Below, one piece after another: positions 26,291 to 35,789 of a DNA stretch of 64,000 bases. Positions within the stretch are counted from its first letter, which is position 1, and every line of letters begins with the position of its first letter. The DNA is from Phycisphaerae bacterium. Lineage in GTDB: Bacteria; Planctomycetota; Phycisphaerae; UBA1845; UTPLA1. The stretch lies in contig JAHBXN010000001.1 in the NCBI GenBank assembly GCA_019636475.1, positions 744,001 to 808,000 of the forward strand, in the 5' to 3' direction. The position numbers and the translations under genes were made by a program. The notes beneath the pieces are model-generated. The model worked only from the letters and a program-made list of their open reading frames with translations, did not search any database and was not told the origin of the DNA.

Positions 26291-29106
26291 GCGCCGTCGC
26301 CCCCGCCGTTCGGTCGAAATGACACTTCGAGCTTGGCCCGAATATGAGACGGAAGACGCTGGAGAATCTGCTTGGCCTGTTGAACGGAGAGGCCCTCGAA
26401 TTCAATCTTTGTTCGGTCGAGCGCAGCGTCGGCCGGAACGCCCCATTGCTCGAAGCTGCCGATCAGATTCACAATCGTCGTTGCGCCGTCGGTGGCGCGA
26501 ACTTGGGCGGGAATAACTGGTGTGACCGGTGGGTTGATGGGCTGCGGCCCCGCGCCCGTTGTTTGGGGCTGCGTCGGTTGCTGGTCGTTGCCGGTTGGCT
26601 GCGCGCCGCCGGTCGCAGTGGCTGATGTATCGGTTGGAAAAAGGCCGCCCGGCACGGGCTGTGTCGGCTGGGGTGGCGTCGGCCCCGAGACAGCGCCCGA
26701 GCCTGCCGCCGCCGGTAAGGCAAGCTGAACTTGCCGCATCTCCTGTGTGCCGCGAAACGCCTTCGGCCGAATGTAGCGCAATGCCTCGTCTTCGTCAGCG
26801 TGATCGGGAAGCCGTGCGACCCATGTGCCGGCGACATTGAAGACCACCTTGCCCTTGGCGGCGACTTTGCAAACTTCTTCGCACGTATCGCGGTCGCCGA
26901 GAAACGGGATCGCGCTCTTCTCGGCCGATGGCGGCGGCTCACGCAAACCGTCGATGAGTCGGCTCACGTCGTCACCGTTGCGTGCCGAATCGATGACGAG
27001 TGACTGAAAATCGGTCGCGTCGAACAAGTCTCGTTTGATTTGCTCGTCGATCGCGACGGGAATAGCGCCCTTTTGGCGAACCAGTTCGACATCGATCCGC
27101 TCCACGTCAAACCGGCATTGCTCGGGCTGGCGAAAGTTCCAACGGCTGAGAACCGCGAATCGATCAAAACGCGTTCTCAACGCATCACGTAACGGGCGCT
27201 CGAACTCATCTTTGAGACCGCGATAGTGCGGATCGTCCTTCCAAGCCTGTGACGTGAGGTAAGCACAGCGGGCGACAAATCGCAGATTGGTGTCCTGGTA
27301 CAGGTTCTTGCTGCCGACGGCGGGGAGAAGGAATCGCACGGTGTTCCGCTTGGACTGTACCTTCGTCGCGAGCCACGTGCCGAGGGTCTTTTCGATGGAA
27401 CCGGCTGGCTCATCGAGTGGCGTCGGAATGACAAGGAGGATTGGCTGAGTCCAGGTCGCTGGGCGGTCCGATTCGTCGATATCGCTCCACGGATCGTTCT
27501 CCCAGTTTGGTCCGAGCACCACGACCTTCGAAACCGATTGGCGGTTTTCGGGTTCGAGGATGTAGCGGAGCGTCTTGCGGATGTGTTCCAAATCCTTGCC
27601 GGAATAACTGGTCGTTGCGCCGGGCGTGCCTGATGCCGCCCAAAGGCGGTCATTGCGAGCCGTCGAGCGGACCTTCGTTTTCGCGTTCTCTTCGCGGCCG
27701 AACCAGATTCGGCCTTGAAGGTTGTCGGACCCGTGGATGTTGACGCTGCTGTCCTTCGTCTTTAGCAGTTCGTCAAGAAACGCGTTGTCGTCCACAGGCG
27801 TGTCGCGCGTTACGTCGAGCTGAAGCTCCTCCTTCGTACCGCCCGCCTCTCGGCCCGGCGTCATCGATCGTATCCAGAGGGCGCTAATGATTTCGCGGCT
27901 GTGTACAGTCGATTCACCCTGCGCCTTGATTCCGTCGAGGTTTCGCTGCGCGATTTCAAGCAGGTCGCTCTGCGCTCCATGCGCCGCAATCGATTCCAAG
28001 AGTGCCTGGACGCCGTGCGTGTCGGCATCTACGAAGAAATCGGCGGCCGTGAGTAACGGCACGGCATCGCCGCGTTCGCGGTATGCGGCGGCAAGAATGC
28101 GAATCAGGTCGCGCGTTTCCTGGGCCGCTTGGGCCATCAGGATGTGATCTTCAAGCAAGTTCACAAGCTCCGGCGAGAAAGGCCAAAGCGTGACTACTTC
28201 TTCGGCGATTCGATTTCGTTCCGATGCCGGCAAGTGCGAGAATCGCAGGCGGTATCGCTCACCGGCGTACGCGGTGACGAGCTGGTCGATCTGAGCCCTG
28301 CTGATGTTGTCCCGGTTCTTGAACAGGCGGTGGAGCAGCAAAAGCTGACGGTCCTGCTTCGCCGTTGGCCCTAGGAAATTCACGACGACCGGCGTGTCAC
28401 GGTGAACCTGCTGAAATGCCTCCGTCGTGTTGTTCAGGACAGAGATCACGAGCATCACGAGTTCCGGACGCTCGCGTGAAAGCTCAGACAGATTCTGAAC
28501 GAAATTGGACGCCATGTCGCGCTGTCGCGAACCATCGCGGCCGACCTCCGGCAAGCCGTCGAACCATTTCTGGAACTCGTCGAGGATCAGCACCACTGGC
28601 TGGGCTTGAAACATCTCTTCGACCAGGGAGCGCGAGGGAACATTGCTTCCGCTTTGCTCGAACCGCCCGCGAAAGCGCTGGCCCTGAGGATGGCGGTCGA
28701 AAATCAGATCCCAAAGGAACGGGTACTCGTGATTGTGAACCGCTTCCGAGATCGCGAAATACCCGGTTTGCAGCTGCAGGTTGGCGAGAGCTTGGCTGCC
28801 AAGGCGATTGCCCCAGTTCCTGGCCCACGCTTGGACGACGTCCGGCGCCATCGTGGCGTGGTGCACGACCGCCATGATGTGCGATTTACCGCGGCCCCGG
28901 TCGCCCAGCAGAGCCATCGGCTTTTGCGGCCTCCCGACGCTGAGGGCGCGAAGGGCCGCTTGAACATCGCCCGTGGGGTAGGTTATTTCGAGGATGCGGT
29001 CGGCCGGTTGCTGCGCCGCTCCCAAATTGTCGTTTCGGCGAAGGGAGATTGCCGTGCCCGGCGTGTTCGTGCCAAGAAATTCATCTCGTAGCTGAAGTCC
29101 GAGCAT
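26287..29106 (-). CDS. DUF499/BrxC-PglY-like P-loop ATPase
   Basis: About 939 residues from ATG 29106 (MLGLQLRDEFLG). Walker A is in MALLGDRGRGKSHIMAVVH, Walker B in VVLILDEFQKWFDGLPE, followed by sensor-like VISVLNNTTEAF. This is the arrangement of DUF499 and BrxC/PglY ATPases. A proline/glutamine-rich linker (TPPQPTQPVPGG and TGNDQQPTQPQTTG) separates a C-terminal domain. First large gene of the defence operon; the preceding small gene at 29259-29576 may be its leader. Confidence 0.82.
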   Translation of the reverse strand: MLGLQLRDEFLGTNTPGTAISLRRNDNLGAAQQPADRILEITYPTGDVQAALRALSVGRPQKPMALLGDRGRGKSHIMAVVHHATMAPDVVQAWARNWGNRLGSQALANLQLQTGYFAISEAVHNHEYPFLWDLIFDRHPQGQRFRGRFEQSGSNVPSRSLVEEMFQAQPVVLILDEFQKWFDGLPEVGRDGSRQRDMASNFVQNLSELSRERPELVMLVISVLNNTTEAFQQVHRDTPVVVNFLGPTAKQDRQLLLLHRLFKNRDNISRAQIDQLVTAYAGERYRLRFSHLPASERNRIAEEVVTLWPFSPELVNLLEDHILMAQAAQETRDLIRILAAAYRERGDAVPLLTAADFFVDADTHGVQALLESIAAHGAQSDLLEIAQRNLDGIKAQGESTVHSREIISALWIRSMTPGREAGGTKEELQLDVTRDTPVDDNAFLDELLKTKDSSVNIHGSDNLQGRIWFGREENAKTKVRSTARNDRLWAASGTPGATTSYSGKDLEHIRKTLRYILEPENRQSVSKVVVLGPNWENDPWSDIDESDRPATWTQPILLVIPTPLDEPAGSIEKTLGTWLATKVQSKRNTVRFLLPAVGSKNLYQDTNLRFVARCAYLTSQAWKDDPHYRGLKDEFERPLRDALRTRFDRFAVLSRWNFRQPEQCRFDVERIDVELVRQKGAIPVAIDEQIKRDLFDATDFQSLVIDSARNGDDVSRLIDGLREPPPSAEKSAIPFLGDRDTCEEVCKVAAKGKVVFNVAGTWVARLPDHADEDEALRYIRPKAFRGTQEMRQVQLALPAAAGSGAVSGPTPPQPTQPVPGGLFPTDTSATATGGAQPTGNDQQPTQPQTTGAGPQPINPPVTPVIPAQVRATDGATTIVNLIGSFEQWGVPADAALDRTKIEFEGLSVQQAKQILQRLPSHIRAKLEVSFRPNGGGDGA

Positions 29107-29258
29107 CCAGGCCCATCTCCCAGAAAAAGCCGAAACGACGCTGCGTATTAGCGCAAGTCTCTGACGGAACCGCAATTGTACGTCGGAGCACGCTCCCGTA
29201 CAGCCGGAAAGCCCGGTCGGGGGCTGTATCGCGGCGATCGACTGGCTGCCCGAAGGCG

Positions 29259-29576
29259 CTAAACCCCCGTGCCTGGAACCACCGTTATGCGCTGTGAGAA
29301 CAGCCGAACCGCCTCGCGCCGCTCGTCAGGAGTTAGGTCGGCCGCGTCGAGCAGCCGATTCCAGTTTTGCCGCAAGTCGGTCAGGCTTTGAAGCCCGTCG
29401 AAACCGTCGCCACCGCTCCTGCGAACATAGACGAGATCTTCGGTCTCGCTGACGGTGATCTCGGCGATTTCCGGCCTGGTCCAGGACTCGCCCAATACGA
29501 ATCCAACCACCGCCGCCATGAACGGCGACATCTCGGTGAAACGGTCGGGATGGAGCTTCTCGGCGAGCTTGGCCAT
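29259..29576 (-). CDS. Small unknown protein upstream of DUF499-type gene
   Basis: A 105-residue protein from the ATG at 29576. SLTDLRQNWNRLLDAADLTPDERREAVRLF near the C-terminus is a helical motif I associate with small proteins next to integrases and accessory operons in planctomycetes and actinobacteria (DL-x-x-NW-x-x-LL-x-AA-x-L-T). It lies between the DUF499-type gene and the second integrase, both in the same direction. No function known; may belong to the mobile unit rather than to the defence operon. Confidence 0.65.
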   Translation of the reverse strand: MAKLAEKLHPDRFTEMSPFMAAVVGFVLGESWTRPEIAEITVSETEDLVYVRRSGGDGFDGLQSLTDLRQNWNRLLDAADLTPDERREAVRLFSQRITVVPGTGV

Positions 29577-29599
29577 GACGAGGCCATTATGGCGCGCCG

Positions 29600-30586
29600 T
29601 CAGTAACTCGCAAAGAACGCGGCCGATTTTTCGGGGTTGTAGCCCCGGCGGTCATAGAGCTTCGTCGTGGATGGGTCTCGGTGGCCGACGGCCCGCTGGA
29701 CCTGCTCCAGGCTGGCGCCGTTTTCGAGTGCGGTCGTGATGAACGTGGCCCGCATGGAGTGGGCGGAGTAGCCGCGGGTCAGGCCGAGCCGAGCGGCGTA
29801 TTTCCGCAGCACCCGGTCGATGGCGTCCGGAGCCATGTGCCTGCGGGGCTCCCGTGAAAGGCCGTTGTGGCTGAGCGGACGAAATAGCGGTCCGTCGAAA
29901 TCGGCAGCGTGTCCGACTGCGGCGAGGTACTCGCGAACACGCTGGGCCGTCTGCGGGTGAAGCGCGAGGGCGTCCTTTCTGGCACCCTTGCGGATGACGC
30001 GGATCGAGTCGAAGCCGCGATTTTGGTGCAGGTCGCCAACGCGGAGCCCGGCGATCTCGGCCCGTCGAAGGCCTGCTTGAAGTCCCACTGAAAGAATTGC
30101 CCGGTCACGGAGCCCGGCCAAGGTGTCGGCGGGCGGGTGGTCGAGCAGTTTCCGGGCCTGGGCCTTGGAGAAGGCGAGCGTGAAGCCCTCGTCGCGGTTT
30201 ATTGCCGGGCGGCGGATAGCCGCCACGGGGTTCCGGTCGACCAGGTCATACTCGACAAGGTGCTTGAACAGCGATGATAATGCCGCCAGCCGCCGCCGGA
30301 CGGTAGATGCTTCGGCATCCTCGGCTTCGCACATGAACCGCTCCCAGGCGATGATGGCACGGTGGTCAGCTTGGCGAAGCTCCTGGGGAGCGACGATTCT
30401 GCAGAACCGCATGAAGTGCTGGACGTCGGCCTGATAGGCCCGGCGGGTTCGCGGTGACTTCTGTCTGGCAAGCCAAACGGCTTCTTCCGGTATGGCCGCG
30501 AGAGAATCGAGGGTCGCGATGGCGGGTTTCCCTGCCGATCGTTTTGCGAGCGAATTGATGCTCGAATCTGCCAACTTTTCAGTCAT
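29600..30586 (-). CDS. Internal tyrosine recombinase/integrase
   Basis: Start ATG 30586 gives 328 residues (MTEKLADSSINSLAKRSAG); a longer open frame upstream is not needed. Core-binding helices (RTRRAYQADVQHFMRFCR) precede the catalytic domain with LQAGLRRAEIAGLRVGDL (R), YSAHSMRATFITTALENG (H-x-x-R) and VGHRDPSTTKLYDRRGYNP (late H and Y). The closest relative in the window is the truncated integrase at 1-1006. A TGATAA-N6-TTATCA palindrome lies 9 bp upstream of its start. It separates the defence operon from the ABC cassette and may be a scar of a nested element. Confidence 0.88.
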   Translation of the reverse strand: MTEKLADSSINSLAKRSAGKPAIATLDSLAAIPEEAVWLARQKSPRTRRAYQADVQHFMRFCRIVAPQELRQADHRAIIAWERFMCEAEDAEASTVRRRLAALSSLFKHLVEYDLVDRNPVAAIRRPAINRDEGFTLAFSKAQARKLLDHPPADTLAGLRDRAILSVGLQAGLRRAEIAGLRVGDLHQNRGFDSIRVIRKGARKDALALHPQTAQRVREYLAAVGHAADFDGPLFRPLSHNGLSREPRRHMAPDAIDRVLRKYAARLGLTRGYSAHSMRATFITTALENGASLEQVQRAVGHRDPSTTKLYDRRGYNPEKSAAFFASY

Positions 30587-30595
30587 GCCCTTCCA

Positions 30596-30617
30596 CGTGA
30601 TAATCCAGTTTATCACG
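30596..30617. other. Recombinase-core-like palindrome at second integrase
   Basis: Arms CGTGATAA and TTATCACG with a 6-bp centre TCCAGT, starting 9 bp upstream of the integrase ATG. Same TGATAA-N6-TTATCA core as 1074-1099 but with different central bases, as expected if the centre is the overlap region of recombinase sites. Promoter or operator is the alternative reading. Confidence 0.5.
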
Positions 30618-30762
30618 CGCATGACGATTCGTCGAGGGAGTCTCGGCCCGACACGAATCCGGTATGAGTTGTGCGTTCCGAGTCTTGACCGCCTGCACCG
30701 GACCCGACACAGCGAAAGCTGGAGCGAATGGATCCCCACGCATAGATAAAGGTCCGCCAGCA

Positions 30763-31572
30763 ATGAACCGACGTGGACGTGACAGGCAACCTGAGAGTGC
30801 GCGGGGCAGCCGACCGTACGAAGGCCTCCAAGCCGTAGAGGTCCTGTCGCTGTCCCACATTTCATTCTCATTCGGTGCCATCGAAGCTCTCCGTTCAGTC
30901 TCTCTTTCAGTTAGAGGGCCAGCCCTAATCGGGCTTGTGGGTGACAATGGGTCCGGAAAGACAACCCTGCTTCGACTGCTGAGCGGCGAACTCAGGCCAA
31001 ATTCCGGTGTTGTTAAGATGTTGGGCGAACAACGCTTCTTCCGTCGCCCAGCGGACGCAATACGCGCCGGAGTTGCATTTGTTCCACAAGACGATGCTGT
31101 GTGCGCGGACCTGTCAATCGCAGAGAACCTGATGCTCGGGCAAGAGGCCATTACGCGAATACTCGGCATTCCTTTCATTCGTCGCGCTGCTTGCAAGCAC
31201 ACTGCCAAACAGACCCTGTCGCTTCTACGCAAGGATTTCCCGTCGGTCACTCGTCTCGCGATGCGCCTTTCGGGCGGCGAGCGAAAGGTACTCGCAATTG
31301 CAAAGGCCCTGTTAAGATATCCTAAGATCCTTTTGTTGGATGAACCGACTAATTCGCTAGGATCCCACCAACGAACGACGTTTTTTGAAAACCTGCGGAA
31401 AGAGGTTGAGCGCGGGGTTACCGTAATTTTTTCGACGCACCGCTTGAATGAGTTGCGTGAAGTCGCGACGAGCGTGATCGCGCTGCGCCAGGGCAGATTA
31501 GCAGCAGTTCAAAGCATCGGCGATCTCACCGACGCCGAGCTCCTCCAGTTACTTTCGGGAGCGGAAGGATGA
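30763..31572 (+). CDS. ABC transporter ATPase, sugar type
   Basis: ATG 30763 follows AAAGG and gives 269 residues; an upstream in-frame ATG exists. Motifs: GLVGDNGSGKTTLLRLLSG (Walker A), RLSGGERKVLAIAKALL (signature), ILLLDEPTNSLGSHQR (Walker B, D-loop). RbsA-type ATPases usually have two such domains, so this one, single-domain, should act as a homodimer. Followed by an RbsC-like permease with 4-bp overlap and by a binding protein, kinase and receiver. Confidence 0.86.
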   Translation: MNRRGRDRQPESARGSRPYEGLQAVEVLSLSHISFSFGAIEALRSVSLSVRGPALIGLVGDNGSGKTTLLRLLSGELRPNSGVVKMLGEQRFFRRPADAIRAGVAFVPQDDAVCADLSIAENLMLGQEAITRILGIPFIRRAACKHTAKQTLSLLRKDFPSVTRLAMRLSGGERKVLAIAKALLRYPKILLLDEPTNSLGSHQRTTFFENLRKEVERGVTVIFSTHRLNELREVATSVIALRQGRLAAVQSIGDLTDAELLQLLSGAEG

Positions 31573-32522
31573 CTTTCAACGAACTCGCGCGCCTAGGGCG
31601 CATAGCGTTCCCGCTAGTCGCCCTTTTTTCTATCGTCGGGGCAGCCCCGCTTTTCGCCCCGAGATTTCTGACTACGGGCAACATCCTCGTGATCCTCTCG
31701 GAAGCCATATGTATACTACCAGCAGTCGTTGGCATGCAGTCGGTAATGGTAGTGGGCCGCTTCGACCTTTCTATCGGAGCTAATTCAGCACTTTCCGGAA
31801 TCGTGGCTGGGCTGCTTCTTCAATCAGGACATAGCTTGGCCCTCGCGCTCGCATTAGGAGGAATTGCAGCCCTCCTGGTTTCTACTCTGAATGGTCTGCT
31901 GATTGGTCTTTGGCGACTGGACGTTCTGATATCAACGCTGGGCACGATGTGGATAGTCCGATCCCTAGCCTTGGTACTTAGTGATGGAAAGACAACCGGT
32001 TCACTGGCTGTTCCCCTCATGCCACTAACGCACGCATCGATGCTCAACATGCCCTTGCCCATTATTGCTTCGCTCCTGTTTCTTGGTTTGCTTATTGTAC
32101 TGTTCTCGCAACAACTGCACTGCCGGCATCTCTATGCAATAGGCAGTAACGAACATGCAGCGCGCCTATCGGGACTTAATGTTCCGTTCGGAGTGATGCT
32201 TGCGTATTGGATCGCGGGGGTCGGTGCAAGCCTAACAGGCTTTATTCAAATGCTCCGTTCGGAGGCCGCATCGCCGCTCGTCTTCCAGGATCTCGCGCTT
32301 GAGTCAATCGCCGCATGCGTCTTGGGTGGAGCGACACTTGCCGGCGGGCGGGGTAGTATGCTTGGGGCGGCGCTAGGCCTCGTTACAATCGTAGCGATAC
32401 AGAACCTCGTTCTGGCAATGGGGATATCGACTTACTGGCGATATTGCATGATCGGGTCGCTAGTCATGATCGCAATCATGCTTGATCGCCTTGGACTGTC
32501 CGGCAAGTGTTCGCGCATTTGA
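31569..32522 (+). CDS. ABC transporter permease, RbsC-like
   Basis: A 317-residue protein with about 8-9 hydrophobic segments and the family landmarks RFDLSIGANSALSGIVAGLL near residue 60 and ATLAGGRGSMLGAALGLVTI late in the chain. This is the BPD_transp_2/ribose-type permease signature. ATG overlaps the ATPase stop by 4 bp (ATGA), so translation is coupled. Substrate cannot be told; sugars or sugar-like signals such as autoinducer-2 are usual for the family. Confidence 0.86.
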   Translation: MTFNELARLGRIAFPLVALFSIVGAAPLFAPRFLTTGNILVILSEAICILPAVVGMQSVMVVGRFDLSIGANSALSGIVAGLLLQSGHSLALALALGGIAALLVSTLNGLLIGLWRLDVLISTLGTMWIVRSLALVLSDGKTTGSLAVPLMPLTHASMLNMPLPIIASLLFLGLLIVLFSQQLHCRHLYAIGSNEHAARLSGLNVPFGVMLAYWIAGVGASLTGFIQMLRSEAASPLVFQDLALESIAACVLGGATLAGGRGSMLGAALGLVTIVAIQNLVLAMGISTYWRYCMIGSLVMIAIMLDRLGLSGKCSRI

Positions 32523-32535
32523 AGGAGATTGTCTG

Positions 32536-33567
32536 ATGAATCGTCAGCACGCACTTTGGGTTGTCGGCGCGGCACTCGTTGCCGCTGTTGTTGGGTTCGC
32601 TGCAGGACGCTATACATGCCCGCTCGCGACGCCAAAAGTTAGTCCACCTGAAGCAAGTAGACCTCACGCAACTGAATCAACTCACCTTGAGATGAATGTC
32701 GTTGTCGCGAATGTTCCGTTCTGGACGGAAAGCCGCCTGACGTGGGAAAAGCTCGCCGCGACATCTAACAGTACTACAGCAACCTTCGGGGGGCCACACA
32801 ACTCAGATGCCAATGCGCAGGGAGCCGAATTGCGGTCGATCCTTGCGCGCGGTTGTAACGGACTCGTCGTAGCCCCTGCGGACGCGGCGTCGGTTGCTCC
32901 AATCCTTCGCGACTACGAGTCGGCAGATGTGCCGGTAATTACATACCTAATTGACTCGCCGGAAGTGCACAAACTGACCTATATCACATCGGAACTGGAG
33001 CAGGCTGGAGAGCGGATCGGTCGCTACGCTGTTGGCGCCGTGTCGCGGAAGGGGGCAGTCCTTATTTCTTACGCGCAAGCCGGAAACCCAGAACAGGAAG
33101 CCAGGGCGAAAGGTATTCGGGACGCCGTCCAGCAAACACAGGGGTTTACAGTGCTTGATCCGATTGAGGATAAGTATGACGAACAACATGGCGGAGAGCA
33201 AATTCGCGCTCTTCTTGTTCAGAATCCGAATATTGTTGCTATTGTTGGGTGCAATTCGCGATCTGCAATCGGCGCCGTCCAAGCTCTGAAGGCGCTAAAT
33301 CGCAAGGCAGGGGACGTTGTGGTCACCGGCTGGGACTACGATAACGATCTCCTTGACCTAATTGATCAAGGATGGGTAGCCGCATCGGTGGCACAGAACA
33401 CAGAATTCATGACGTTTCTCGCGTTTGAACTGCTTGAAGGATATCATGAGGGCTTGGTGCGCGCAAAGAGGGGAATTACTCCAGGTGCAATCGTGCCTCC
33501 AGCTCAGATTACTGTGCCTGTTGAGGTAATCACGAAAGAGACTGCGGCCGCCTTTCGACGTCACTAG
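32536..33567 (+). CDS. Sugar-type substrate-binding protein, membrane-anchored
   Basis: ATG 32536 after AAGGAGA, 343 residues. One N-terminal hydrophobic segment (LWVVGAALVAAVVGFAAG) acts as signal anchor; the following mature part has the type-1 periplasmic fold signature: ILARGCNGLVVAPADAASVA (the NxxxL-P-x-D-like region) and YDNDLLDLIDQGWVAASVAQ. Feeds the RbsC-like permease. Next gene is a histidine kinase 14 bp downstream. Confidence 0.82.
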   Translation: MNRQHALWVVGAALVAAVVGFAAGRYTCPLATPKVSPPEASRPHATESTHLEMNVVVANVPFWTESRLTWEKLAATSNSTTATFGGPHNSDANAQGAELRSILARGCNGLVVAPADAASVAPILRDYESADVPVITYLIDSPEVHKLTYITSELEQAGERIGRYAVGAVSRKGAVLISYAQAGNPEQEARAKGIRDAVQQTQGFTVLDPIEDKYDEQHGGEQIRALLVQNPNIVAIVGCNSRSAIGAVQALKALNRKAGDVVVTGWDYDNDLLDLIDQGWVAASVAQNTEFMTFLAFELLEGYHEGLVRAKRGITPGAIVPPAQITVPVEVITKETAAAFRRH

Positions 33568-33581
33568 CACAGGAGAAGACA

Positions 33582-34988
33582 ATGCACGAGGCCGATGTTT
33601 ACGCCGCCCGCATTAAAGACCTAGAGGCGCAATTGAAAGAGCGGGACGCCCTGATAGCGACGCTGCAAGCGCAGCCTCTCGAAGCATCCTATGACCCGCA
33701 AGACCAAGCCTTGCCGCCCCGCATTCGTAGGTTCACCGAGCTGCGCGCATCGTGCGCTTCTGACCTGAGCCTGACACATTCGGGCTTGGCCGCGCAGATT
33801 CTCGATGCACTCCCGGTACAAGTCTATGTAAAGACTGCTGATCGACGTTACGCGTATCTGAACGCCGCAGCGCTACGAAGGATGGACTATCCGAAGATTG
33901 ACCCTCATGGTCAGAGTTCAGACGATGTAATCTTGGAGGACGCTGACCTTCGGAATACCGTACGCGACGAGGATCTGCGCTCGCTGAAGTCGATGGGGCC
34001 CTTACGAGCAATTGAGCATTGGACCGACAACACCGGCCGCTATCGTACGAATGTTACGACGAGATTTCGTATCTGCGATCCCAATGGTAACGTCTTAGGT
34101 ACTGTTTCCATCGCCAGCGACGAGGAGTTCAGGGCATCCACTCGAACGACGGAAGCGATTGTTGAGCTTCTGGTGCATGATTGGGTGTCTGGCTTGCTGG
34201 AGGCCCTACACGACAAACTTCAAAATCTTCTCTATTGGAAGTCCCAGTGCGAAAGCTATTCGTCGGAGGTGCGCGCAGAGGCAGCCAACTTACTTGAGCT
34301 TGCGCGCGCAGGGGATCCAGATCCGTCGCGTATTGATTCGGGCATGACGGGCGAAGTCTTTAATGGATGGGTTGGGCACACGTTTATCCCGATTCATTTT
34401 ATGGAGGGCTACCTGCGCTTCCTTCGATGGTACTTGGGCGATCCGACATTCATGCAAAGCGGTAGCCGAGGATCAATGATGCAGCTATCGTTTCGGTTTG
34501 CTTGCTTAGAGTACATGAATCGGATGTTTGCGTTCCTCCGCGGTGCGGGCAATGGTCCCCTTCCGGTGAGCTCTCAATGGAGCATCAACTACGACAGCGT
34601 GCCGGATGACTTGCAGCTTGAAGGCGATGTGCACCTGCTTAGAATGCTCATAATGGAAATGGTTCGGAACCATGACAAGTATGGCCGCCCAATCAGTGGC
34701 GAGCCTTTGGCGGTTCGGGCAGAGAGGCGGAACGGCGCTGTGGAGATTGCATTCTTCAGCGCAGGTGAACCTTTGGACGGTGATTCGACCGAACTAGAAC
34801 GACTATGGAAGCGGGGCGAACGAAAGCAGCATGATCCTGACCCCCGCCGGCAAAGACCAGGAGCCGGCTTCGGATTGTTTTTTTGCGATCGAATAGCCAA
34901 GATGCACGGATGTGCTCGTGAGATTAGGCCAAGTCGCGGCGGCGACTTCAAAGGCAATGTATTTGTGTTTACGTTCCCAAAGGGGTGA
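33582..34988 (+). CDS. PAS-domain histidine kinase-like protein
   Basis: The 468-residue protein starts with a coiled-coil (ARIKDLEAQLKERDALIATL), then a PAS fold (LAAQILDALPVQVYVKTADR ... YAYLNAAALRRMDYPK) and a C-terminal ATPase domain with an N-box (MLIMEMVRNHDKYGRP) and G-box (GAGFGLFFCDRIAKMHG). A clear H-box with phospho-accepting histidine is not obvious, so it may be an atypical or non-phosphorylating HATPase sensor. Soluble: no TM segment. Fourth gene of a cassette with the ABC transporter and a receiver. Confidence 0.76.
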   Translation: MHEADVYAARIKDLEAQLKERDALIATLQAQPLEASYDPQDQALPPRIRRFTELRASCASDLSLTHSGLAAQILDALPVQVYVKTADRRYAYLNAAALRRMDYPKIDPHGQSSDDVILEDADLRNTVRDEDLRSLKSMGPLRAIEHWTDNTGRYRTNVTTRFRICDPNGNVLGTVSIASDEEFRASTRTTEAIVELLVHDWVSGLLEALHDKLQNLLYWKSQCESYSSEVRAEAANLLELARAGDPDPSRIDSGMTGEVFNGWVGHTFIPIHFMEGYLRFLRWYLGDPTFMQSGSRGSMMQLSFRFACLEYMNRMFAFLRGAGNGPLPVSSQWSINYDSVPDDLQLEGDVHLLRMLIMEMVRNHDKYGRPISGEPLAVRAERRNGAVEIAFFSAGEPLDGDSTELERLWKRGERKQHDPDPRRQRPGAGFGLFFCDRIAKMHGCAREIRPSRGGDFKGNVFVFTFPKG

Positions 34989-34992
34989 AGAA

Positions 34993-35421
34993 ATGGCAAC
35001 GGTGCTGATTCTGGACAACGACGTGAATCATCGACTTCAAATGCAAGGCGCCCTGAATAAACGAAATCACGACGCAATTTGCGTGCATGCGGGCGCAACC
35101 GACGAAATGGCTCGGCTTGCGGAGGAGAAACTGCGCCAAATCGCCTCGCCCGATGCGCCGGTAGATGTCTTGGTGCTTGATATGCGATTGGACGACGCCG
35201 AGCTAGGAGGAGCAATCGTTTACGAGAAACTCATCGCTGCAGGTTGCCGCGCGCTCTGGAAGCATGTCGTTGTCGTTTCAATTTGGTGCGAAGGAGGAAC
35301 CCAAGCCGAGGCCCTTCGGCAATTCATGCAGGACAATGCAATTCCGATGGAAAACTGTCTCCCGAAGCGAACGGCTCGAACCGAGCGACTCGTAAATCGA
35401 ATACTCGAGCTTGTCGAGTAG
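34993..35421 (+). CDS. Stand-alone receiver-domain response regulator
   Basis: 142 residues from ATG 34993, with GGGGTGAAG a few bases ahead. TVLILDNDVNHR (acidic pocket), VDVLVLDMRLDDAELGG (phospho-acceptor D), VVVVSIWCEGG and LPKRTARTERL (conserved K) form a receiver. No output domain follows, so it probably acts by protein contact. 4 bp after the sensor gene. Confidence 0.82.
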   Translation: MATVLILDNDVNHRLQMQGALNKRNHDAICVHAGATDEMARLAEEKLRQIASPDAPVDVLVLDMRLDDAELGGAIVYEKLIAAGCRALWKHVVVVSIWCEGGTQAEALRQFMQDNAIPMENCLPKRTARTERLVNRILELVE

Positions 35422-35490
35422 CCAACAACCTCATCACGCACTTGCAACGGGCCTTGAAAGTTCCGTGTCGCAATCCAGTAACTTGGGGGA

Positions 35491-35739
35491 CTATTCGCCC
35501 CATCTCTTGAGGCCGAGTTTGCTCTTACACGCATCAAAGGTGATATTGACGATATCGTTTACGCTCAATCTCGCCAGTTTATCCCCAATATCTTTCGTCA
35601 CCGAAAACTTCTTAAGAACCTCCCCTGATGCATTCACGAGGGCGAGATAAAGGAGCCCTTTGCCAGCAGCGCCTTCAACCAACTTCCATCTCGCCGGAGA
35701 CCCAACTTCTGTTTTCTTCCCAGGCAGTGAGATATCCAT
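35491..35739 (-). CDS. Small unknown protein
   Basis: 82 residues from ATG 35739 with GGAG about 10 bp ahead. The sequence alternates small beta-strand-like and helical parts (SPARWKLVEGAAGKGLLYLA; DIGDKLARLSVNDIVNITFD). No family recognised. Convergent with the receiver gene and next to an IS21 remnant, so it may be accessory cargo. Confidence 0.55.
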   Translation of the reverse strand: MDISLPGKKTEVGSPARWKLVEGAAGKGLLYLALVNASGEVLKKFSVTKDIGDKLARLSVNDIVNITFDACKSKLGLKRWGE

Positions 35740-35789
35740 AGCATGACTCCAGTGAACGACCCACCGTACAACGCGCACTTACAGGCATC

